Shown: positions 7,765 to 16,785, counted from the first letter of the stretch. The stretch is DNA of 33,818 nucleotides from BOG-1184 sp964651515 (GCA_964651515.1 CAZYYB010000026.1:1-33818); one strand, 5' to 3'. The notes: generated by a model not told the origin, from the letters alone. Program-made: numbers and translations.

Positions 7765-10230
7765 TTACTGAACCAGATTCAGTCTCGTCAGCATCCGGCG
7801 ACCGCCGTCGCTCCATGCGGCATAGCAGACGCCTTCACCCACCGTCATTCGGCTTATGAGAACCGGTATCCCGTTCCGAAGAGTATACGCCGCGATCACT
7901 TTTCCCTGCAGGTCGATTATCCGAACGCTTTTTTCAATGCCGGCGGGGAAGGAGAGCCGGATTCCTGCGCCCGTATTTACCGCTCGCAGCTGAAGCGTCC
8001 TGCCCGACGAGGGCACGCCACCCCGATGCACCGAAGTGGCGCCCGAAAGGTAGTACGACTCCGTATCCGGGTTGCTCGCCAGGGTGATGGAGGCGGGGGA
8101 AAGTCCGCAGCTGCTCGTGGCGGTTACGGTAATAGGACCCGGCGTGGTGGTGGTGCGCAGGAGCGCGCCGCAGCGGCCTCCCTGCATGATCGTCGTCGCA
8201 CTAGCGACATTGCCGGTCAGAGAGCCGCCCGTGGCGCACGTGTCCGGAAAAAGCGTTGCGGGCCCGGTAACGGAGAGTGTGATGTTGCAGGGCATCTGGA
8301 GACAATTGCCGCTTGAATCACGCATGGTGGCGACTATCTGCGAAATATCCGATCCGTTGGCCTGAAGCGTGGTAAGATCGGCCGAAAGCAACAGCTTCGT
8401 CGGCGTCCCCTTCTGCCAGTAATCGGGTTTCGCTCCGGTCAGGCTGAGCCGGAACCGGGAATAAACATTTTTAGGGATCCAGAGCCGATCGACGATCCCT
8501 TCAAGGCCGGTCTGGTTCCGGTAAGAGCAGTAATCCTGCATGCACCAGAAATGCCCCCCTCCGCATTTGTCATTGGTGAGCCAGTAGATGGTTCGCATGC
8601 AGCTGTCTTCCAGATGCATTTCACTTTTATAGGCGGTGTCCATATCTATCGTGTCCCCCCGCAGATAAACGCGGAACCAGTCTCCATTCAGGTTTCCCAT
8701 CGCCATCGCGTTCCCGTAGGCTTCGGTATTGAGGGTGGGAAGGGAAGTGGCAGTCGTTGTGTTATAGTTTAAACCATAGATATCGAGAGGATACATGACA
8801 TTCCCGGAATAATTATCGACCAGGGTAACGCGGCCGGATCCCGAAACCGGATCGAGTGCGTGAATGATGGTGCTTTCGGCAGAAAAGTTCGCCGCCAGCG
8901 TTTTGTCGCTCGGTTCATTAAAGCAACCCCAGGAATAAATACTGGGGTGGTTATATCCGTCCAGTACCATTTCGGAGTCGCAGCTATACATTCGGCTCCA
9001 GAAGGTGGTCAGACCGCTGAATCCTCCATTGACCCCCCATGAGGGAACTTCAACGTTCACGAGCATGCCCACCGAGTCGCAGGCGGCATAAAAGGCATCG
9101 GCCCTTGGATAATGCGAACACCTGATGCTGTTGATGCCCATCGCTTTCATAGTGGCAACCTCTATGGCCCACCGGGAATCGGGTACCGCATTTTCTATCC
9201 AGCCCATGAACTGGCAATGGCAAACCCCTCTCAATTCGGTAAGCGTGCCGTTCACCAGTAATCCGCCCGGCGTGCCTGCACTCCATGAATAAAAACGAAG
9301 ACCTATTTTCTGGACCGAGCTGTCGACAACTGCCCCGCCGACGCTGATCAGCGTCTGTAACGAGTACAGGGTGGGCGTTGTCGGCGACCAGAGTGACGGC
9401 GAGGAAATTACCGGGGTAGTCATATCGAACGGGGCAATGCCGGCCGCACTTACCGTCTGGGTCGCTGTTTGAGTTGCCACGGTTACGCCTGAATTATTAA
9501 AGAGCGTTAGAGCTACCGTGACGCTTTTTGCCGAGGCGAACTCATTCTTTACATTAGTTATGGCGCGCACCGTCGGACTGGCCATGGAGCCCGTTGTCGT
9601 AATACGCTGTCCCCGCGGGGGAACATACACGCTGTCTTTAAAAATCAAATGGACATTGCGGTAAATTCCGGAAAAAAGGAGTAAATCCGGGGCCGCTCCC
9701 CCATTGGAAGTCCAGGCGCCGCCTCCCGGCGGAATATTTGCATCATTGTTGATCGTACAATGAACGGCAATAAGAGTAGTATCGCCTTTTGTAACATAAT
9801 TCGATATATCGAAGAAAAATCCCGTATAACCGCTATTGTAATGGGTTCCCACCTGGGTTCCGTTGACATACACGGTATCGCCCTGCATCACCCCTTCAAA
9901 CCGGATGAACACCTTTTGAGCGCTTGCCGGGCATACAAACTTCTTCCGATACCAGTAGTGGGTCATGGCGGTATTGCTGGGGTTGCCATAGAACTTGAGC
10001 TCCGAAGCAACCGTCGGTGCATCGTACGATGCAGAATGGGGGATACTCACGGTCGCCCAGGAGGCATCGCTAAACGTGGTCGACTGCGGAGAGCCGGAGG
10101 GGTTACCCTGAATAAATTTCCAGTTCAGGTTGAATAAGGCATCCGGCTTGAGTGTCAGTGCCTGCACCATTGAAACGCACGGCAGTAGGCCAATAATGAT
10201 CAGGACCAGTCGCTTCCCTATCAATAGCAT
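7765..10230 (-). CDS. Secreted glycoside hydrolase family 2 enzyme with C-terminal sorting-like domain
   Basis: With the ATG at 10230 the product has 821 residues and begins with a clean signal peptide (MLLIGKRLVLIIIGLLPCVSMVQA). This start has AGGGAGG nine bases upstream; in-frame ATGs at 10239 and 10266 do not, and the latter lies in a -10-like box. A jelly-roll sugar-binding domain (about 30-190) and an Ig-like domain (to about 310) precede the TIM barrel. Its acid/base Glu is in CFNEPS (about 439) and its likely nucleophile in LNTEAYG (about 503). An Ig-like module follows, then a tail (about 745-821, VRIIDLQGKVIAAY) like type IX secretion sorting domains. The best guess is a beta-galactosidase-like enzyme; the sugar is unknown. 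Confidence 0.88.
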   Translation of the reverse strand: MLLIGKRLVLIIIGLLPCVSMVQALTLKPDALFNLNWKFIQGNPSGSPQSTTFSDASWATVSIPHSASYDAPTVASELKFYGNPSNTAMTHYWYRKKFVCPASAQKVFIRFEGVMQGDTVYVNGTQVGTHYNSGYTGFFFDISNYVTKGDTTLIAVHCTINNDANIPPGGGAWTSNGGAAPDLLLFSGIYRNVHLIFKDSVYVPPRGQRITTTGSMASPTVRAITNVKNEFASAKSVTVALTLFNNSGVTVATQTATQTVSAAGIAPFDMTTPVISSPSLWSPTTPTLYSLQTLISVGGAVVDSSVQKIGLRFYSWSAGTPGGLLVNGTLTELRGVCHCQFMGWIENAVPDSRWAIEVATMKAMGINSIRCSHYPRADAFYAACDSVGMLVNVEVPSWGVNGGFSGLTTFWSRMYSCDSEMVLDGYNHPSIYSWGCFNEPSDKTLAANFSAESTIIHALDPVSGSGRVTLVDNYSGNVMYPLDIYGLNYNTTTATSLPTLNTEAYGNAMAMGNLNGDWFRVYLRGDTIDMDTAYKSEMHLEDSCMRTIYWLTNDKCGGGHFWCMQDYCSYRNQTGLEGIVDRLWIPKNVYSRFRLSLTGAKPDYWQKGTPTKLLLSADLTTLQANGSDISQIVATMRDSSGNCLQMPCNITLSVTGPATLFPDTCATGGSLTGNVASATTIMQGGRCGALLRTTTTPGPITVTATSSCGLSPASITLASNPDTESYYLSGATSVHRGGVPSSGRTLQLRAVNTGAGIRLSFPAGIEKSVRIIDLQGKVIAAYTLRNGIPVLISRMTVGEGVCYAAWSDGGRRMLTRLNLVQ

Positions 10231-10264
10231 ACGTTCCATCCTCCCTCGTTTGAGTTTCCGCTCC

Positions 10265-10270
10265 ATTATA
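10265..10270 (-). promoter_or_regulatory. -10 box candidate for the glycosidase gene
   Basis: A perfect TATAAT on the minus strand would start transcription near 10258, 28 bases before the ATG chosen for the glycosidase. No convincing -35 hexamer lies 16-18 bases further upstream. Confidence 0.4.
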
Positions 10271-10445
10271 CTATGTTAATGCGGTTGCAAATATATCATA
10301 ATATAGTCATTGAATGAAGATAATGAGGCACACATATTTTTCGAGGATGGATTTTTCGCTTAAAGGTATAAGCGGGAGGGGTTGGTCGGTCGCGGCAACG
10401 CGGGGAGCGCAACGTATTTTGCTCAGGAGCTGAAAAGGGCCCGTC

Positions 10446-12701
10446 ATGAAAAAAAACACGCCGCACGATAACCAATCCGACCTTTTCGATTCCCGGGCCC
10501 GCGACCTCCTCAGAAAAACCGCGCCCCTCGCCGACCGGATGCGGCCGCGGACGCTCGAAGAGTTCATCGGCCAGGATCACCTCATCGGGGAGGGGAGGCT
10601 CCTGCGGCGGGCGATCCAGATCGACCAGCTGTCGAGCCTGATCTTCTTCGGGCCGCCGGGCACCGGAAAAACCACGCTGGCCCGGATCATCGCCAACACC
10701 ACGAAGGCGCAGTTTATCTCCATCAACGCGGTGCTTGCCGGCATCAAGGAGATCCGCGACGCCATCGAGAACGCGCAAAAGACGCTCTCCCTTTTCAGCA
10801 GGAGAACGATCCTCTTCATCGACGAGATCCATCGCTTCAACAAGGCCCAGCAGGACGCCCTCCTGCCCCACGTCGAGAACGGCATCCTGATCCTGATCGG
10901 GGCGACCACCGAGAATCCCTACTTCGAGGTCAACAAGGCGCTGGTGTCGCGCTCCCGGATTTTTCAGCTCCGCCAGCTCGATGAATCCAGCCTGCGGGCG
11001 GTTGCCCTCCAGGCCCTGCACGACGTCGACCGCGGGTACGGTAAGCTGAATATCCGCATCGACGACGACGCTCTCGACCATCTCGTCAAGGTGGCCAACG
11101 GCGATGCGCGCGGCGTTCTCAACGCGCTCGAACTCGCGGTCGAGACGACGGCGCCGGCAGCGGACGGCATTATCACCATAACCCGCCCGATCGCCGAAGA
11201 GTCGATCCAGCAGCGCGCCGTTCTCTACGATCGCGACGGGGACGCCCACTACGACACCATCTCGGCTTTCATCAAATCCCTGCGCGGCAGCGACCCTGAT
11301 GCGGCCCTCTACTGGATGGCGAAAATGCTCTACGCCGGCGAGGACCCCCGGTTTATTTTCCGGCGCATGCTCATTCTGGCCGGTGAAGATGTCGGGATGG
11401 CCGATCCGGCCGCGCTCGGGGTGGTAATCAATGCGGCACGGGCGTTCGACTATGTAGGTCTTCCCGAGGGAAGGTTCCACCTTGCGCAGGCGTGCCTCTA
11501 CCTGGCGACGGCGCCCAAGAGCAATTCGAGCCTGGCCTTTTTCGACGCCATCAAGTCCGTTTCCGAGGAGGCGAAGGATGATGTGCCCAACCACCTCCGC
11601 GACGCGAGCAGGGATGCGGAGGGGTTTGGTCACGGCGAGGGCTATCTCTACCCGCATGCCTATCGCGACCACTGGATCGCCCAGCAATACCTCCCCTCCG
11701 CCCTTCAGGGCAAGGCGTTCTACCACCCCTCGGACCAGGGCTTCGAGAAGTCCATTGCCGAACGGGTGGCGCGGCAGAGGGAGGCGTCCATCGAGGCCAT
11801 GGTCGATGAGGACAACTCGAACCCGCTCGCCGGACACGGCGGGGGCGGGATGGGCGGCTCGGGATGGCTCGAACGCACGCTCTCCCGTCGCGGCGAGCAG
11901 CTCAGCCGCGTCCGGGAAACCATGCTCGAACTCGCCCGCCTGACCAGGCAGAGCCTGGTGCTCGATCTCAACGGCCGGACCGGCCTCCTCGCCTTCGAGG
12001 CGGCGCGACAGGCATCCGAGGGCGGCGTGTGGATACTGGCGCACGACGACCGGGCTTTCGAAACGCTCGGCGGCCTGGTAAAGAACCAGCCCGCCATCTC
12101 CCGGCCCCAGGTAATAAAAAGTACTCTCGCGGAGTTCGACCGGGATATCAGGAGTGCGGCGGGAAAGGGCGTCCGGTTCGACGCCATCCTCGGCAGGAAT
12201 CTTCTGCTTCAGTCGGCCGATATGAGGGGGTTGGTCCGCAAGGCAAGCGCGCTCCTGTCCGCAATGGGCACACTCGTCCTTGCCGAAGCGATCCCCCGGG
12301 AAGGGCAGCGTCTCTCGAATCTCCCGGAAACGGCAACCCTGCGTGCCGATGCGCGGAATTTTCTGGCTTCGGCGGAGGAGGAGCTCTTCGGCGATAATGA
12401 CGATCCGATGACCGGTTGGAGCGTGCAGCGGCTGCACGACGAGCTGGCTTCAATCGAAGGCATCGCGCTCACGCTGACCGTGGCATCCGACAGTGCGGTA
12501 CGAAGAATTTCTCCGCAGGATATCGAATTCTGGTTTCGGGAAGGCGAAAAAGAGGAACGGCGGTCGCTCGGCGACCGGATCCGAAAAATGAGCGATGCGG
12601 CAACGGCCGAAGCGATCAAAGCACAGTTGCACGGGTGTCTGGATTTTAAGGAAACGGCGTGGAGAAGTACGACGGCGTTTTTCAGGATCGTTCCGGCTTG
12701 A
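10446..12701 (+). CDS. rarA: RarA/MgsA AAA+ ATPase fused to a methyltransferase-like domain
   Basis: Of 751 residues, the first ~440 are a complete RarA (clamp-loader-like AAA+) protein. It has RMRPRTLEEFIGQDH, Walker A GPPGTGKT (69-76), Walker B LFIDEIHRFNKAQQD (about 123-137), sensor 1 GATTENP (152-158) and the tetramerisation part with YPHAYRDHWIAQQYLP. A Gly-rich linker (HGGGGMGGSG, about 465) leads to about 270 further residues with a Rossmann-like LVLDLNGRTGLLAFEAAR motif. A RarA/unknown-domain fusion family is known, especially from cyanobacteria. RarA acts at stalled replication forks; the role of the tail is unknown and its degenerate motif I may not bind SAM. Confidence 0.92.
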   Translation: MKKNTPHDNQSDLFDSRARDLLRKTAPLADRMRPRTLEEFIGQDHLIGEGRLLRRAIQIDQLSSLIFFGPPGTGKTTLARIIANTTKAQFISINAVLAGIKEIRDAIENAQKTLSLFSRRTILFIDEIHRFNKAQQDALLPHVENGILILIGATTENPYFEVNKALVSRSRIFQLRQLDESSLRAVALQALHDVDRGYGKLNIRIDDDALDHLVKVANGDARGVLNALELAVETTAPAADGIITITRPIAEESIQQRAVLYDRDGDAHYDTISAFIKSLRGSDPDAALYWMAKMLYAGEDPRFIFRRMLILAGEDVGMADPAALGVVINAARAFDYVGLPEGRFHLAQACLYLATAPKSNSSLAFFDAIKSVSEEAKDDVPNHLRDASRDAEGFGHGEGYLYPHAYRDHWIAQQYLPSALQGKAFYHPSDQGFEKSIAERVARQREASIEAMVDEDNSNPLAGHGGGGMGGSGWLERTLSRRGEQLSRVRETMLELARLTRQSLVLDLNGRTGLLAFEAARQASEGGVWILAHDDRAFETLGGLVKNQPAISRPQVIKSTLAEFDRDIRSAAGKGVRFDAILGRNLLLQSADMRGLVRKASALLSAMGTLVLAEAIPREGQRLSNLPETATLRADARNFLASAEEELFGDNDDPMTGWSVQRLHDELASIEGIALTLTVASDSAVRRISPQDIEFWFREGEKEERRSLGDRIRKMSDAATAEAIKAQLHGCLDFKETAWRSTTAFFRIVPA

Positions 12702-12718
12702 GCAGATCACCGCTCAAG
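12697..12718. terminator. Inverted repeat spanning convergent stop codons
   Basis: CTTGAGC and GCTCAAG flank an 8-base loop that holds the stop codon of dtd; the left arm includes the stop of rarA. With only 5 bases between the two genes, it may act as a shared transcript end. No T-run follows. Confidence 0.4.
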
Positions 12719-13144
12719 AACGAGGGTCACGGGCCCGTCGTTAATGAGTTCGACCTCCATCGTCGCACCGAAGACCCCGGTCGCGACCGTGTTGATCCTT
12801 TTCTTCATGGCCAGAACGAACTGTTCGTAGAGTTCCCGGCCCTTTTCGGGCGGCGCGGCCTCGAAAAAGCTCGGTCGTCTTCCCTTTGAGCAGTCCGCGA
12901 AGAGGGTAAACTGCGATACCACCAGCGCTTCGCCGCCCGTCTCTTCGAGCGAGAGATTCATTTTTCCCTGTGAATCGGAAAAAATTCTCATGTCGGCGCA
13001 CCTGGCCGCAAGAAAATCTGACTTGTCGGCAGTGTCGGCGACATGTATCCCGAGGAGAATGAGAATACCGGCGTTAATGGCGGAGAAAGTCACCCCATCA
13101 ATTTTTACCGAGGCTTTCTTTACTCTCTGGAGAACTATTTTCAT
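12707..13144 (-). CDS. dtd: D-aminoacyl-tRNA deacylase
   Basis: This 145-residue cytoplasmic enzyme hydrolyses D-aminoacyl-tRNAs (such as D-Tyr-tRNA) and mischarged Gly-tRNA(Ala). The family start MKIVLQRVKKASVKI is visible, so the ATG at 13144 is chosen over an in-frame one at 13186; neither has a clear ribosome site. The active-site signature VVSQFTLFADCSKGRRPSF and the C-terminal DGPVTLVLE (the cross-subunit Gly-cisPro motif) are both intact. It lies downstream of dnaN on the same strand, separated by 126 bases, and converges with rarA. Confidence 0.96.
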   Translation of the reverse strand: MKIVLQRVKKASVKIDGVTFSAINAGILILLGIHVADTADKSDFLAARCADMRIFSDSQGKMNLSLEETGGEALVVSQFTLFADCSKGRRPSFFEAAPPEKGRELYEQFVLAMKKRINTVATGVFGATMEVELINDGPVTLVLER

Positions 13145-13270
13145 GGATTCGGCCGGCAAAAATAAAAAAACCACCCTGGAAGGCATATCTTCGAAGAAGG
13201 GGGAGCCCCACGGTTCAGGAGGGGCATTGAGGGTTTTTCGAAGAGATACTCTACCAGAGTGGTAATTTAT

Positions 13271-14407
13271 TTACATTTCCATGATCCGAAGCGGCATGAG
13301 AAGAAAAAGATCGTCGCTTATCTTTTCCTCTTCCTTCTCATAAACCGGGTAGATCAGACACGCGCTTATCTGCGTGTTCATATTTAATTTAATTTTTGGC
13401 GTCCTGGCTATGTCGATAATTTCGTTAAAGTACTGGGCATTGAATCCGATCTGATGTCCGTCACCCCGGTACTCTATCGCTATTTTTTCCTTCGCCTCGC
13501 CTCCTATTTCCTTATTAACGACAATGACTTCCAGCATATTCTCGGAAAAAATAAATTTTACAAGATGCGTTTTCTGGTTGGAGAGCACCATGGCGCGCCG
13601 AACCGCATTCAGGAGCGAAGCGCGGTCGATGATCGCCTCTTTGGGATTATTTGCCGGAATGACCTTACTGTAATCGGGATAGGGACCATCGATGAGCTTG
13701 GTACACAGGAGAAAAGATCCTGCAGCGAAGAGAATATATTTCTCGTTGATTTTTATTTGAATGTTTTCGCTGTTTTTCTCGCCGATGATCCGAACAAGAT
13801 GATTGAGACTCTTGGGCGAAATAATGCTGCTGATTTTATCCTGAACAGGAAAATTTCCGGTGATGAAGCAGCTGCCGAGACGATGGCCGTCGGTTGCCAC
13901 CATTCCGGTTTTCGAAGGAAAGCTTTCCCACAAAATTCCGGCTAAGCAGGCCCTCGATTCATCCTTTGCCGCGGCAAATGAGCTTTTTGGAATCATATTT
14001 TTGAGCATTACAGAACTGATTTCAAAGCTTATTCCCTCTCCAATTTCAGGAAACCCGGGAAAAGCCCCGGTATCGGCACCGGCAATCTTGCATTTAAACT
14101 CCTTATCCGTGTCGAAATTGATGACATTATCTTCGACAAAAATAGTAACCATTCCGTCGGGGAGTTCCCGTACGATATCGAAGAGCTTCCGGGCGTTTGC
14201 CGTAACATCGAAGCCTTCATTGTCCCCGGCAACCCTAGTGATGATCTGCATCGACTGATCGAGATCGGTAGCGGTGATTTCGAGCTGATCGTTGTGGTAG
14301 CATAGTTTGAAATTCGATAGGATCTGCAGTGAACTTTTAAGGGGGATAATAGGATACACTTTCTGCAGAGCATCAAAAAGAACCTGTTTTGAAATTGAAA
14401 AGGCCAT
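13271..14407 (-). CDS. dnaN: DNA polymerase III beta subunit (sliding clamp)
   Basis: The product is a 378-residue ring-forming processivity clamp. The start at 14407 (MAFSISKQVLFDALQKVYPIIP) is set by the family N-terminus and an upstream GGGAGCG; the frame stays open to 14650 but reads into the AT-rich origin region. Recognisable parts are LQILSNFKL, ITATDLDQSMQ, LVATDGHRLG-like MVATDGHRLGSCF, and the C-terminal LMPLRI. The last residues are MPLRIMEM rather than the common MPMRL. It is downstream of dnaA with 297 bases between, unlike the tighter operon of many bacteria. Confidence 0.96.
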   Translation of the reverse strand: MAFSISKQVLFDALQKVYPIIPLKSSLQILSNFKLCYHNDQLEITATDLDQSMQIITRVAGDNEGFDVTANARKLFDIVRELPDGMVTIFVEDNVINFDTDKEFKCKIAGADTGAFPGFPEIGEGISFEISSVMLKNMIPKSSFAAAKDESRACLAGILWESFPSKTGMVATDGHRLGSCFITGNFPVQDKISSIISPKSLNHLVRIIGEKNSENIQIKINEKYILFAAGSFLLCTKLIDGPYPDYSKVIPANNPKEAIIDRASLLNAVRRAMVLSNQKTHLVKFIFSENMLEVIVVNKEIGGEAKEKIAIEYRGDGHQIGFNAQYFNEIIDIARTPKIKLNMNTQISACLIYPVYEKEEEKISDDLFLLMPLRIMEM

Positions 14408-14550
14408 ATAATCGCTCCCGTCTTTCTCTCTATAACTCTTTATCTGCAAAGGACCCGTCAGTGGGAAAATATAATTATCGCACCGATCGGATAATTCGCA
14501 TCGAAAATAAATAATTATTTCCTTGAAAAAAAATAAAAAAATCAGTACAA

Positions 14551-14559
14551 TTATCAACA
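14551..14559 (+). promoter_or_regulatory. DnaA box, one mismatch
   Basis: TTATCAACA differs from the consensus TTATCCACA at one position. It lies inside the AT-rich dnaA-dnaN gap, facing the perfect box at 14609. Confidence 0.6.
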
Positions 14560-14608
14560 CGCCTGGTTTTAAAAAAATTATTAAATAAAATACTAAGGAT
14601 GGTAGGGA

Positions 14609-14617
14609 TGTGGATAA
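14609..14617 (-). promoter_or_regulatory. DnaA box, perfect
   Basis: The minus strand reads TTATCCACA exactly. It points into the AT-rich tract toward dnaN. Confidence 0.8.
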
Positions 14618-14704
14618 CTTGAAAGATTGTTGTAACTTTTTTTGAATCAAAATAATAGGATGAAAATAGTATGTTGATGATCTATTGAGAAGGTGTTGGA
14701 AAAG

Positions 14705-16027
14705 TCATAATTTAAGTGAATTGAGGATGTATTCAATATCCTGGCTGAGTAATTCATCATGTTGTTTCAGGGTTTCAACATTCTTTATTGCGTGAATCAC
14801 GGTGCTATGATCCCTGCCCCCGAAATGCAGGCCGATGGTTTTAAGGGAGTATTTGGTTATGGTCTTTGAAACGTACATCCCGACCTGCCGGCAGAGTGCT
14901 ACCTCTTTCCTCCTGTCTTTTTCCCTTATTTTGTTCACCGGTATTTTATAATAGGCCCCTACGGTTTCGATTATTTCATCCAGGGAGATGTTCAGTTTAT
15001 GGTTTTTGTCGGTTTCCTTTAATACGGTGCGGACAAAATCGAGGGTGATATCGGATTTGGTGATGGAGGCATAGGCGAGAAGCTTGATGATGATCCCTTC
15101 GAGCTCGCGCACGTTGGCGGTTACCTGTTCCGCAATAAAATAAAGTATATTCTCATCGATATTGAGATTATCTTCCTCCGCTTTTTTCTTCAAAATCGCC
15201 ACGCGGGTTTCAAAATTCGGCGGCTGAATATCGACGCAGAGTCCCCATTGAAAACGCGAGATCAGACGATCCTGAAGTCCGGCAATTTCATGGGGAGGAA
15301 CGTCCGACGTAAGAGCTATCTGTTTGCCGTTTCTATGAAGCTCGTTGAAAATATGGAAGAACTCCTCCTGGGAACTTTCCTTTCCGGAGAAAAACTGAAT
15401 ATCGTCAATGAGAAAAATATCGGCATTCTTGAAAAAAGAGGAAAAATTCTTTATTTTATTGCTTTTAATTGCATCGATGAATGAAAGATAAAATTCTTCG
15501 GACGTGCTGTAGATAATAGAACACCGGGGGTTCGATAAAAGGGCGTAGTTACCGATGGCCTGCAAAAGGTGGGTTTTCCCGAGACCGACCGATCCATAAA
15601 TAAGAAGAGGGTTGAATTTTGTTTTGCCGGGGGCGGTGGCGACGGCGGAGGCCGCGGACTGGGCAAATTGATTATTGGGACCGACCACGAAACTATCCAT
15701 GGTAAAGCGGCGGTTGAGGCGGAGGGACGGCAGCGAAAAGGGAGTTTTTTTTTCGGGCTCGTCGGCACTTTCATCGTTCAGGGGATTATAGGTGATGCGG
15801 ATGTCCCTGATGTCGGGCGAAAAAGTCTGGGCCGAGAGAAGAAGGCTTTTTTTATAGTGTTTTTCGAGATGTTCGGCGATATATTTGTTCGGCGAGGTGA
15901 GAAGGATTACCGGATTATTTTTATTTTCGGTCACGGAAAGCGGGCGAAAAAGAGTTTCAAACCTGTGGGCATCGATCGACCGTGAGAGGTGGGAGAGAAT
16001 ATTCTGCCATAAGAGGGAGTGATTCAT
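14705..16027 (-). CDS. dnaA: Chromosomal replication initiator DnaA
   Basis: This 440-residue initiator is chosen to start at 16027 (MNHSLLWQNILSHLSRSI), which aligns with the usual domain I; the frame is open to 16090, but the extra residues are Pro-rich and unlike DnaA. No clear ribosome site is present at either start. Domain III has Walker A GSVGLGKTH (145-153), Walker B FLIDDIQFF (205-213) and the RLISRFQWGL arginine-finger region. Domain IV has the box-binding signature GGRDHSTVIHA (403-413). It binds the DnaA boxes to open the origin. The gene diverges from rpmH across 226 bases. Confidence 0.97.
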   Translation of the reverse strand: MNHSLLWQNILSHLSRSIDAHRFETLFRPLSVTENKNNPVILLTSPNKYIAEHLEKHYKKSLLLSAQTFSPDIRDIRITYNPLNDESADEPEKKTPFSLPSLRLNRRFTMDSFVVGPNNQFAQSAASAVATAPGKTKFNPLLIYGSVGLGKTHLLQAIGNYALLSNPRCSIIYSTSEEFYLSFIDAIKSNKIKNFSSFFKNADIFLIDDIQFFSGKESSQEEFFHIFNELHRNGKQIALTSDVPPHEIAGLQDRLISRFQWGLCVDIQPPNFETRVAILKKKAEEDNLNIDENILYFIAEQVTANVRELEGIIIKLLAYASITKSDITLDFVRTVLKETDKNHKLNISLDEIIETVGAYYKIPVNKIREKDRRKEVALCRQVGMYVSKTITKYSLKTIGLHFGGRDHSTVIHAIKNVETLKQHDELLSQDIEYILNSLKL

Positions 16028-16163
16028 AAGTAAGGGTAGCGATAAAAATAGTATCTGACGGGAAGGCGGCGGCGGAATCATCATAACCATCCGCGGTCGT
16101 GCTATAATAAGAAATAGCCCCGGATTGAGTGCGGTTGGTATTTTAAGGAGCCGGAAAAAAAGA

Positions 16164-16192
16164 CGCCCGTACCGGTTTAAGAGGTTCGGGCG
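16164..16192. other. Stem-loop in the rpmH leader
   Basis: CGCCCG and CGGGCG flank a 17-base loop. It lies about 60 bases before rpmH and could belong to the rpmH leader or end the divergent dnaA transcript region. There is no T-run. Confidence 0.3.
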
Positions 16193-16253
16193 GGAAAAAC
16201 ATGAGAAAATTGATTGCCAGTATACATCACCGGGTTTTTAAAGGAGAGGTACA

Positions 16254-16397
16254 ATGAAGAGAACTTTTCAGCCGTCAAAGCGCAAGAGAGTCAATGTCCA
16301 TGGATTCAGGAGGAGAATGTCTACCAAGGGGGGAAGAAAGGTTCTTTCCGCTCGGAGAAGAAAAGGACGCAGCAAGCTTACCGTTTCCGATGAATGA
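16254..16397 (+). CDS. rpmH: 50S ribosomal protein bL34
   Basis: The 47-residue product begins MKRTFQPSKRKRVNVHGFRR and continues RMSTKGGRKVLSARRRKGRSKL, the standard L34 sequence. A strong AAGGAGAGG precedes the ATG. The protein lies near the peptide-exit region of the large subunit. Its last 8 bases overlap the start of rnpA, so the two are likely translationally coupled. Placement next to dnaA is the classic origin arrangement. Confidence 0.97.
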   Translation: MKRTFQPSKRKRVNVHGFRRRMSTKGGRKVLSARRRKGRSKLTVSDE

Positions 16398-16785
16398 GCC
16401 TGTTGCCGGAATTGAGGTCGGGGCCGGGGATGGCCCCAAAAAGGTCGTGGCGCAGGGCTTCGGAAAAAAATTTAAAATAAAGAAGAACCGGGAAATACGG
16501 GCGCTTCTTGATCGAGGGCGGCGCTACGGCAGCCCGCTGTTTAAAATTTGCTGCATGAGTAACGGACTGAATTGGAGCCGGTTTGCGCTGGTCACCCCCC
16601 GAGCCGTCGGGAATGCCGTTGCACGCAACAGGACCCGGCGGGTCATGCGTGAGATTTTAAGGAAAGAGCCGGCGGCCGCAATGGGTTTGGATATTCTTTT
16701 CAGGCTCAACGATCGAACCGGATCGGCGGGCGCCGATGCGCTGAGAGAGGCACTTGCCGGATGGTACGATTCATTAAAAAAATAG
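16390..16785 (+). CDS. rnpA: Ribonuclease P protein component
   Basis: This 131-residue protein is the basic cofactor of RNase P, which trims the 5' ends of tRNA precursors. The core FGKKFKIKKNREIRALLDRGRRYGSPLF and the RNR motif GNAVARNRTRRV (about 74-85) are intact. The ATG at 16390 overlaps the end of rpmH by 8 bases and has no ribosome site of its own. The same frame is open back to 16294 inside rpmH, so a longer form in the style of Thermus rnpA is formally possible. About 24 residues precede the conserved core. Confidence 0.94.
   Translation: MNEPVAGIEVGAGDGPKKVVAQGFGKKFKIKKNREIRALLDRGRRYGSPLFKICCMSNGLNWSRFALVTPRAVGNAVARNRTRRVMREILRKEPAAAMGLDILFRLNDRTGSAGADALREALAGWYDSLKK

Larger units (their letters stand above)
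14408..14704. other. Candidate replication origin (dnaA-dnaN gap)
   Basis: This gap is strongly AT-rich, with A/T runs around 14500-14595. It contains one perfect DnaA box (14609-14617) and one near-perfect box (14551-14559). On the minus strand, the perfect box is followed by TCCCTACCATCCTTAG and then the AT tract. That order (box, short GC-richer spacer, AT-rich unwinding region) resembles the basal unwinding module of bacterial origins. Gene directions diverge across this region, as expected at an origin. Confidence 0.65.

Noticed and set aside
10296..12437. 713-residue minus-strand frame opposite rarA
   Set aside because: Arg/Gly/Pro-rich shadow of a GC-rich gene; the plus strand encodes clear RarA motifs.
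13248..13260. ACTCT-ACC-AGAGT stem after dnaN as a terminator
   Set aside because: Only 5 bp with a 3-base loop and no T-run on the minus strand; too weak to list.
16294..16389. Longer rnpA start inside rpmH
   Set aside because: No ribosome site and no RnpA homology in the extra residues; the ATG at 16390 couples neatly to rpmH.
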